Source: a virus. From it: DNA of 25,623 bases. Positions 21,496-25,623 of the stretch are shown here, in pieces. Numbering within the stretch: the first letter of the stretch is position 1; the number at the start of each line of letters is the position of its first letter. Position numbers and translations under genes: made by a program. The DNA lies in IMG/VR virus record IMGVR_UViG_3300012964_000052, positions 1-25,623 of that record. One strand, given 5' to 3'. The notes under the pieces are model-generated. The model was not told the origin of the DNA. It was given only the letters and a program-made list of their open reading frames with translations, and ran no database searches.

Positions 21496-22865
21496 TTGAT
21501 TTCTGCCGAACTATTTGCAACAGTCTTATCGCTGCGGAATTCCTGATAACGAGGCAAGAATAAGGAGTCAACACCAGCGCGGTTCTTATCTTGGCTGCTA
21601 ATGCGCTCATTATACAATACAGTGACAATTTTGCCCATTAAATCATCGATATTTTCAGTAATCCACTTACGCAGATCTTCCGAAAATCCGCTGATTGCAA
21701 CTTCCACCTTACGATCACTGGACGCACAGATTAGACTCCCGACTTGGCCCTCATATTTGCCTTCACCGGGATTCCAGCCAATAATTTCTAAATCAGCATC
21801 CTTCTCTGCCTTCATTTTAACAAGGTGCTTGCTACGGGAATCCTCCCAATATGCAGCAAAGTTCTTAAGAATGGTGCCTTCTTCACCGGCTGCAAGCAAT
21901 TCTTCAAAATGACTTACTGCTTCGTTAAGACTATTAACAACACGGCACGGAATAGTCCAAAAAGACGGGAATTCTCCCTTTAGTTTTGCAGCAAGTGCAT
22001 CTTCACCAGTAGGTGTAAGAGCATCAATTGCTGTCTTTAGTGTTCCAAAGCGGTATGCGTAGTCTTCCTCGGAAATACCGTTGCGGAATTCGTCGGCAGG
22101 AATAGCATCCCAGAGTTGAGCACGAACCATCTTGGCTTCTTCGGGGCTAATCGTACCTTTAATTGCTTTGTTAATGATACCATTACCGATCTTACGGGAA
22201 AGTAGTTTGCCGTTTTCATCGACTACTACCAATTCACCGTCAAATACCTGCGATGTAGGAAATAAGTTACCGAGTTTAATGAAGTCGTCATCCATATACC
22301 CGAGCAAATCAATTGCCCGACCACTACGACCACAAATCGTGACCTTATTTCCGTCAACATGGAAGTTAACACGAAGGCCGTCAGCCTTTAATTGCGAGTA
22401 GGCTGGGTAAACAATGTTCTTAATGTTCTTCTCGTCGTAGGGACGAGCAAGTAGGCATGGGTATGTGGGAATAAAGCTATCAACTACAGCATTGACAATA
22501 CCATCCGCCATGCCGCAGCGAAGATCCTTACCAATAATCCGCTCAATAACAGTAGCATCAGAAGTGGAAAGGTTAGACAGAATGTGACGAAGATGCTCAA
22601 TACCTGCGTGACCAGTGAGTTGTCGATTCGACAACTTCTCAAGTTCAACCAGTGCCCAGTCGAGGGTCTTGTGTGTTTCGTCTTCATTAAGGAATTTGAA
22701 TGTGTAGTCAGGAATTTTCCTGATATAAAAATTTACATACGGGTCCAATGCAAACTTAACGACCTTTAAGAACAATTCATTAGTTTTGTGCTTCTCAATG
22801 GTTTTTAGCTTGTGACCACGTTTCGTATCCGAACCAATTTCTTCCAGAATCTGTAAAATGCTCAT
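21492..22865 (-). CDS. lig: ATP-dependent DNA ligase (T4 gp30 type)
   Basis: 457 residues (T4 ligase has 487). Seals nicks in Okazaki fragments and repair. Motif I KADGLR has the adenylated lysine at K160 (K159 in T4). Motif III is FDGELVV, motif IV EEGTILKN, motif V LVKMKAEKD, followed by IIGWNPGEGKYEGQVGSL of the OB-fold side. The N-terminal 140 residues are helical, like the DNA-binding part of T4 ligase. Start ATG 22865 with AAAGGGA upstream. Driven by a near-consensus sigma-70 promoter with a palindrome over the -10. Confidence 0.95.
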   Translation of the reverse strand: MSILQILEEIGSDTKRGHKLKTIEKHKTNELFLKVVKFALDPYVNFYIRKIPDYTFKFLNEDETHKTLDWALVELEKLSNRQLTGHAGIEHLRHILSNLSTSDATVIERIIGKDLRCGMADGIVNAVVDSFIPTYPCLLARPYDEKNIKNIVYPAYSQLKADGLRVNFHVDGNKVTICGRSGRAIDLLGYMDDDFIKLGNLFPTSQVFDGELVVVDENGKLLSRKIGNGIINKAIKGTISPEEAKMVRAQLWDAIPADEFRNGISEEDYAYRFGTLKTAIDALTPTGEDALAAKLKGEFPSFWTIPCRVVNSLNEAVSHFEELLAAGEEGTILKNFAAYWEDSRSKHLVKMKAEKDADLEIIGWNPGEGKYEGQVGSLICASSDRKVEVAISGFSEDLRKWITENIDDLMGKIVTVLYNERISSQDKNRAGVDSLFLPRYQEFRSDKTVANSSAEIK

Positions 22866-22882
22866 AATTTCCCTTTGTTTGC

Positions 22883-22897
22883 ACTATTTTAAATAGT
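22883..22897 (-). promoter_or_regulatory. 15-bp palindrome over the ligase -10 box (operator candidate)
   Basis: ACTATTT (22883-22889) and AAATAGT (22891-22897) around one central base cover the whole -10. The 9-mer TAGTTGTTA in this promoter's spacer also occurs in the promoter at 12717-12745. Confidence 0.4.
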
Positions 22898-22914
22898 AAC
22901 AACTAAGATGTCAA
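22886..22914 (-). promoter_or_regulatory. Sigma-70-type early promoter of ligase (TTGACA, 17 bp, TAAAAT)
   Basis: -35 at 22914-22909 (perfect), -10 at 22891-22886. It lies in the gap between the 59-residue gene and ligase. Confidence 0.8.
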
Positions 22915-22922
22915 ATGGCATT

Positions 22923-23102
22923 TTACAATATAGATCTAAGTTCTTTCTCAATAATATAATTAGCCATCTCGGGTAATAGCTTAAGGTAAATTCTGTCATG
23001 ATGTGTCTCACAATATGATTTACCGTACATAGTAGGATGCCTACATCCTTCGCCATCGCCCTTCCAGGCACAGACATGACTTTGTTTTTCTTGTTCTTGC
23101 AT
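22923..23102 (-). CDS. Short Cys/His protein (59 residues), probable zinc-binding
   Basis: Starts MQEQEKQSHVCAWKGDGEGC; key residues C11, C20, H22, C31, H34 and H35 (CRHPT, then YCETHHDRIY) form a likely zinc site. The end LPEMANYIIEKEL is helical. I recall the same pattern (CAW-GDG-GC-HP-YC-HH) as a small conserved protein of large phages, function unknown. A longer frame (22889-23134) covers the same DNA but lacks any such pattern. The start lies 12 nt after the tRNA-like RNA, with only a weak ribosome site (AAG), so the RNA above may control its translation. Confidence 0.72.
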   Translation of the reverse strand: MQEQEKQSHVCAWKGDGEGCRHPTMYGKSYCETHHDRIYLKLLPEMANYIIEKELRSIL

Positions 23103-23114
23103 AATCTTAAATTA

Positions 23115-23253
23115 GGTGCCCCTTCGTGGAACACATCAAACCACGGACCTATCGGTTAAGAACCGATTGCTCTATATTAGTGTAACTAGGTCGACATAAA
23201 CCTACAGGGCCCTGCGCGGTACAGTGGCCGACTGTTTTTCTGAGCTAAAGAGG
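23115..23253 (-). ncRNA. tRNA-like RNA, Lys(CUU)-type anticodon arm, with a 69-nt D-loop
   Basis: Cloverleaf elements in order: acceptor CCTCTT (23253-23248) with AAGGGG (23124-23119); TA; D-stem GCTC/GAGC (23245-23242, 23172-23169); anticodon stem ATCGG/CCGAT with loop TTCTTAA (anticodon CTT, 23160-23158); variable AGGTC; T-stem CGTGG/CCACG (23145-23141, 23129-23125). The D-loop is 69 nt instead of about 8, and contains hairpins ACAGT/ACTGT and TAGGT/ACCTA plus the palindrome CAGGGCCCTG. The T-loop is 11 nt (TTTGATGTGTT). The 3' end reads CACCT, not CCA. The predicted transcription start falls on the first acceptor base. Not an ordinary tRNA; a tRNA mimic or decayed tRNA. Confidence 0.6.
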
Positions 23254-23259
23254 AAATGT

Positions 23260-23288
23260 ATAATAACATTACCCTTTTATTGTGTCAA
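23260..23288 (-). promoter_or_regulatory. Strong sigma-70-type promoter of the tRNA-like RNA (TTGACA, 17 bp, TATTAT)
   Basis: -35 at 23288-23283 is perfect, -10 at 23265-23260 has 5 of 6. It abuts the TAG stop of the upstream gene. Start predicted about 7 nt past the -10, at 23253. Confidence 0.85.
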
Positions 23289-23618
23289 CTATTCAGTTTC
23301 TTCCAGATGCTCTAGAATAATTTTGTCGTATCCATACTTAACTGCGTATTCAATTATTTCTGCAAGAACAACCTCTTCCTCGGTTGTTGCGTACCAGAGC
23401 ACTCTTGTAGGGTCAATTGCTTCGGTGCCTTCGAGTACTGCAATAGATTTCTCTAAATACGATGAAATAGTATCAAACTTTTCGAGAGTAAATTTACCAA
23501 GTGCAGCGTCGAGTATCTCTGAATGAGGAATAACCTGTATGGTATTAATAATCTTTCCATTAGAATCAGCAACTGTATAATCTGTACCCAAACTCTCGAC
23601 ATGTGTTATTCTATACAT
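23289..23618 (-). CDS. Hypothetical protein cotranscribed with the SOD-like gene
   Basis: 109 residues. N-terminal beta-like segment (MYRITHVESLGTDYTVADSN), then acidic helices (LEKFDTISSYLEKSIAVLEG; EEVVLAEIIEYAVKYGYDKI). No Cys and no known motif. It begins directly after the SOD-like stop, with GAGG 9 nt before ATG 23618, so the two are probably made together. Could be a partner or regulator of that protein, but this rests on position only. Confidence 0.7.
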   Translation of the reverse strand: MYRITHVESLGTDYTVADSNGKIINTIQVIPHSEILDAALGKFTLEKFDTISSYLEKSIAVLEGTEAIDPTRVLWYATTEEEVVLAEIIEYAVKYGYDKIILEHLEETE

Positions 23619-24167
23619 TTAATTTAACCTCGTGTTAATGATATCCCAATTTATAATTTTCCAAATATCTGTAAGATATTTTTCTTTATCAGCACCGTAA
23701 TCTAGAATATACGAATGCTCCCATAGATCTACAATTACAGCAATATCATCAACAACTTTATGATTGTTGATAGTTTTAATTGTTCCGCTGGTCGAAAGAT
23801 AGATCCATCCCGCGCCTTTTAAATCAAGCGCAATTTGCATAAACTCCTCTTTGAATGTTTTATAATTGTCGAACTTCTTTGTTATAAGAATTTCGGATAT
23901 GCCACGTGGATTGTTCGACGATGATGGCGCTTGAAATTGTTCAAAGAACAATGTGTGTAATTTTGCTCCAGCAATTTGAAATTCACCTTCGCCAGCCAAT
24001 GCTTTCTTTACATAATTTTTATAGAGTGTGCCATAATGAAGGTCTATCGTCTCTTGTGAGAAGACAGGCGCAAGCACCTTAGTAGATACTGGAAGTTTAA
24101 TTTGATATATTTCATTCGCAGCCCGAATTTTTTCAAACAGGACACGAAATGGTGAAGTCTGTATCAT
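23619..24167 (-). CDS. Fe/Mn superoxide-dismutase-like protein
   Basis: 182 residues. The SOD plan is intact: APVFSQETIDLHYG (H44), AGAKLHTLFFEQF (H71), GAGWIYLS, VDLWEHSYILDYG (D147, H151), then INWDIINTRL. All four metal ligands of Fe/Mn SODs are present. The Tyr gateway (Y52) is kept but the second gateway His (E. coli H30) is Leu48. The W after H71 and other active-site residues differ, so activity is uncertain. It may remove superoxide during infection or serve a structural role. A late box lies 4 nt before ATG 24167, with no Shine-Dalgarno. Confidence 0.8.
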   Translation of the reverse strand: MIQTSPFRVLFEKIRAANEIYQIKLPVSTKVLAPVFSQETIDLHYGTLYKNYVKKALAGEGEFQIAGAKLHTLFFEQFQAPSSSNNPRGISEILITKKFDNYKTFKEEFMQIALDLKGAGWIYLSTSGTIKTINNHKVVDDIAVIVDLWEHSYILDYGADKEKYLTDIWKIINWDIINTRLN

Positions 24168-24171
24168 ACTG

Positions 24172-24179
24172 TATTTATT
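24172..24179 (-). promoter_or_regulatory. T4-type late promoter box (AATAAATA) for the SOD-like gene
   Basis: AATAAATA overlaps the stop codon of the upstream gene and ends 4 nt before ATG 24167, so a transcript from it would be leaderless. Confidence 0.55.
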
Positions 24180-25212
24180 AAAAATGCAGAAACTTTGACT
24201 TATTACTATAGAACCTTTCTACACCGATTGTGCGCTCCAATGTGGCGCGCTCGATAATCGGAACTAAGAATTCTCCAATACTTTCAAGGTGATTTTCTTC
24301 GGAAATTGTGCCGAGATCCAATGATTCAATGTTTGTATGAGAATCAGATGGTAGCTGTCCAACAATAACTGGTGTGAAGGTTACTTTTCCTTTACCATAG
24401 ACGACGTGTCTATGATCAAAGAGAAAATTATAATCTAATTCAACTGGCTGAACTCCCACAATTTTATGAAATTCATGCTGATCAGAATTAATACATCCAA
24501 GAAGTTCAATAGACGACTTATATCCCGGCATAATCTTACTCTCATCAATTACACTCGACGATCCTTTACCAAACAGGAGATGAGTATATTTTGCATAATC
24601 CTGTACAATAACATTTCTTAGGCAAAATGATAAGGCTGATTTATGATTCTGATAAAAAGTAGAAAGATTTAATTGAGAATTGTTCTGGAGAATATAGTTA
24701 GTCACCGAGTTTAGGGCACAATAACTTTCAAATTCTTCAACAATCTCAACATTGATATCTGGTGACACATTAAAAACCACAACAGAACTGTAAAATGTTT
24801 CATAATCAGATTTATGACGTATATAAATAGGTTCATCCACTTCACCGACAATTCGAAACATTGTGTGATTTTGACAAATCAGATAAGAAATTGTTGAAAA
24901 TACAGTTGCATCATAGAGGCTTTTTGGATTATTTTGTCCAATATCCTGATTTTCCATAGAATTGACCACCTCTATATTAGGATGATCATACATATCTTTG
25001 CTAATCAATACTTCATTACCAGATATGATTACAATCAACCCTCTCAATGTCGGGTCAACGATCATCTGTGTCTTGTTATTCTGAATAAGGAACCGTTGAT
25101 CGAAAAAATGTGTAAGGTTTGACTTAGAATATTTAGGCTGAACAGAAGAATAAGCTAATTCTTGATAATATTTTCCAAGAAATGTTTTAATTGGTATTAG
25201 ATTTGGTAACAT
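24178..25212 (-). CDS. Hypothetical protein with possible SufB/SufD-like core
   Basis: 344 residues. From about 115 to 300 it reads as many short strands: EVDEPIYIRH, SSVVVFNVSPDINVEIVEEF, NYILQNNSQLNLSTFYQN, then GYKSSIELLGC and DHRHVVYGKGKV. This order resembles the beta-helix of the SufB/SufD iron-sulphur scaffold proteins, but the strict HGA motif and key Cys are not obvious, so a different beta-helical protein is quite possible. N-terminal 60 residues basic and aromatic. Late box 24 nt before ATG 25212; SOD-like gene follows 10 nt downstream. Confidence 0.6.
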   Translation of the reverse strand: MLPNLIPIKTFLGKYYQELAYSSVQPKYSKSNLTHFFDQRFLIQNNKTQMIVDPTLRGLIVIISGNEVLISKDMYDHPNIEVVNSMENQDIGQNNPKSLYDATVFSTISYLICQNHTMFRIVGEVDEPIYIRHKSDYETFYSSVVVFNVSPDINVEIVEEFESYCALNSVTNYILQNNSQLNLSTFYQNHKSALSFCLRNVIVQDYAKYTHLLFGKGSSSVIDESKIMPGYKSSIELLGCINSDQHEFHKIVGVQPVELDYNFLFDHRHVVYGKGKVTFTPVIVGQLPSDSHTNIESLDLGTISEENHLESIGEFLVPIIERATLERTIGVERFYSNKSKFLHF

Positions 25213-25218
25213 TGAATT

Positions 25219-25234
25219 CTCGTATACATACGAG
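25219..25234 (-). promoter_or_regulatory. Hairpin at the late transcription start, masking the ribosome site
   Basis: On the minus strand CTCGTAT (25234-25228) pairs with ATACGAG (25225-25219). The 3' arm ends in GAG, the only Shine-Dalgarno-like bases before ATG 25212. The predicted late start (near 25230) removes most of the 5' arm. Confidence 0.5.
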
Positions 25235-25235
25235 A

Positions 25236-25243
25236 TATTTATG
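25236..25243 (-). promoter_or_regulatory. T4-type late promoter box (CATAAATA)
   Basis: CATAAATA on the minus strand between clpS and the 344-residue gene; predicted start near 25230. Confidence 0.7.
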
Positions 25244-25244
25244 G

Positions 25245-25556
25245 TTACAGTTCCTCGAAGGTTGCTGTAAGTGGAAAGTCGTTGGCGCGAGCTGTAGCAA
25301 TTGTCTCCATTGCTTTCTCCTCAGCAATTTCCCTGGTGTAAGGTGCGCCGGCAATACCTTGACCGGTTTCATGAATGACCTGTGTCAACATTAGTGCATC
25401 TTCTAATTTTCTATGAAAGATGTGCACTAAAATTTGTATCACGAAGTTCATAGTCGTGGTATCGTCGTTATGAAGGATTACCTTGTACATCTTTGGAAGT
25501 TGTACCTCAATCTTATCTTCAACGCGCTCAATTACTTCAATATCTGGTGTTGTCAT
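25245..25556 (-). CDS. clpS: ClpS-like N-degron adaptor
   Basis: 103 residues from ATG 25556, close to cellular ClpS (about 106). ClpS delivers proteins with N-terminal Leu, Phe, Trp or Tyr to ClpAP. PKMYKVILHNDDTTTMNFV holds the substrate-pocket N30, D31, D32; IHETGQG holds H62 (E. coli H66). YTREIAEEKAMETI and FPL at the end also fit. The N-terminal 20 residues, which regulate ClpA, are present. An upstream ATG at 25613 lies in the -35 box and is rejected. GGGG 9 nt upstream is the likely ribosome site. With the phage ClpP this suggests control of host proteolysis. Confidence 0.93.
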   Translation of the reverse strand: MTTPDIEVIERVEDKIEVQLPKMYKVILHNDDTTTMNFVIQILVHIFHRKLEDALMLTQVIHETGQGIAGAPYTREIAEEKAMETIATARANDFPLTATFEEL

Positions 25557-25565
25557 AGTTATATG

Positions 25566-25602
25566 CCCCGGGTTTAATAGATTTATTCTACACTTCCCGG
25601 GG
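25566..25602 (-). promoter_or_regulatory. Inverted repeat CCCCGGG / CCCGGGG around the clpS -10 box
   Basis: Arms at 25602-25596 (in the promoter spacer) and 25572-25566 (in the leader, containing the GGGG ribosome site), perfect over 7 bp. Could be an operator pair or a read-through RNA stem. Confidence 0.5.
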
Positions 25603-25613
25603 CAGTAAGTCAA
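25585..25613 (-). promoter_or_regulatory. Sigma-70-type promoter of clpS (TTGACT, 17 bp, TAGAAT)
   Basis: -35 at 25613-25608, -10 at 25590-25585 on the minus strand; start predicted near 25578, leader about 21 nt. Confidence 0.75.
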
Positions 25614-25623
25614 CCGAACTTAC

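Noticed and set aside
21549-21577. TTGACT, 17 bp, TATCAG inside the 3' end of ligase
   Set aside because: The -10 is poor, and the downstream genes are already coupled to ligase by overlaps.
22889-23134. 81-codon minus-strand open frame
   Set aside because: It overlaps in another frame the 59-residue Cys/His protein, runs into the tRNA-like RNA and the ligase promoter, and its product has no recognisable pattern.
1-25623. CRISPR array, insertion sequence, integrase or attachment site
   Set aside because: No spaced direct repeats, transposase, recombinase or terminal inverted repeats were seen on either strand.

Overview
The window looks like part of the genome of an AT-rich, T4-superfamily myovirus. 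The evidence is a gp44-type clamp-loader ATPase, a T4-type ATP-dependent DNA ligase, a dCMP deaminase, a MazG-type pyrophosphohydrolase, PhoH, a GroES/gp31-like protein and, most telling, nine copies of the T4-type late-promoter box (N)ATAAATA. Every copy lies in an intergenic or leader position just upstream of a gene, on that gene's coding strand. The host cannot be read from the sequence. A phage ClpS suggests a ClpA-containing Gram-negative host, and several near-consensus sigma-70 promoters (TTGAC(T/A), 16-18 bp, TAnnnT) fit that.

Layout. Almost everything is on the minus strand; only phoH and one 129-residue protein (14465-14854) are on the plus strand. 1-1850 holds a partial late protein, phoH and a small membrane protein, separated by a bidirectional terminator. 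1881-2507 has no gene but contains a GC-richer block full of complementary segments, a candidate large structured RNA. 2508-7690 is one long minus-strand run: HAD phosphatase, hypotheticals, an HNH endonuclease, clamp loader, GroES-like protein, a small protein resembling a fragment of DNA polymerase III alpha, and hypotheticals. 7759-12693 is an early run of tightly overlapping small genes with dCMP deaminase and MazG, started by a strong sigma-70 promoter at 12717-12745. 12805-14450 holds a late alpha/beta hydrolase, ClpP and a small protein. 14848-16047 holds an ExoX-like nuclease and small genes. 16153-21024 encodes two large acidic proteins (595 and 1026 residues), probably virion components. 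21125-23102 holds ligase and three small genes, two of them under 60 residues. 23115-23253 is a tRNA-like RNA with a 69-nt D-loop, started at its own promoter. 23289-25212 is a late group with a superoxide-dismutase-like protein and a possible SufB/SufD-like protein. 25245-25556 is ClpS.

How the parts may work together. Early transcription (host sigma-70) covers nucleotide metabolism, replication and many small host-takeover candidates. Late boxes drive virion, hydrolase, SOD-like and PhoH genes. At several late genes, and at clpS, an inverted repeat is placed so that its 5' arm lies in or upstream of the promoter and its 3' arm lies on the ribosome-binding or start region. Read-through RNA would fold and mask the start, while RNA begun at the gene's own promoter would not. 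T4 uses this logic for its lysozyme gene. ClpP and ClpS together suggest the phage redirects host proteolysis. The T4 structural core, gp62, gp45 and ClpA are not in this window.
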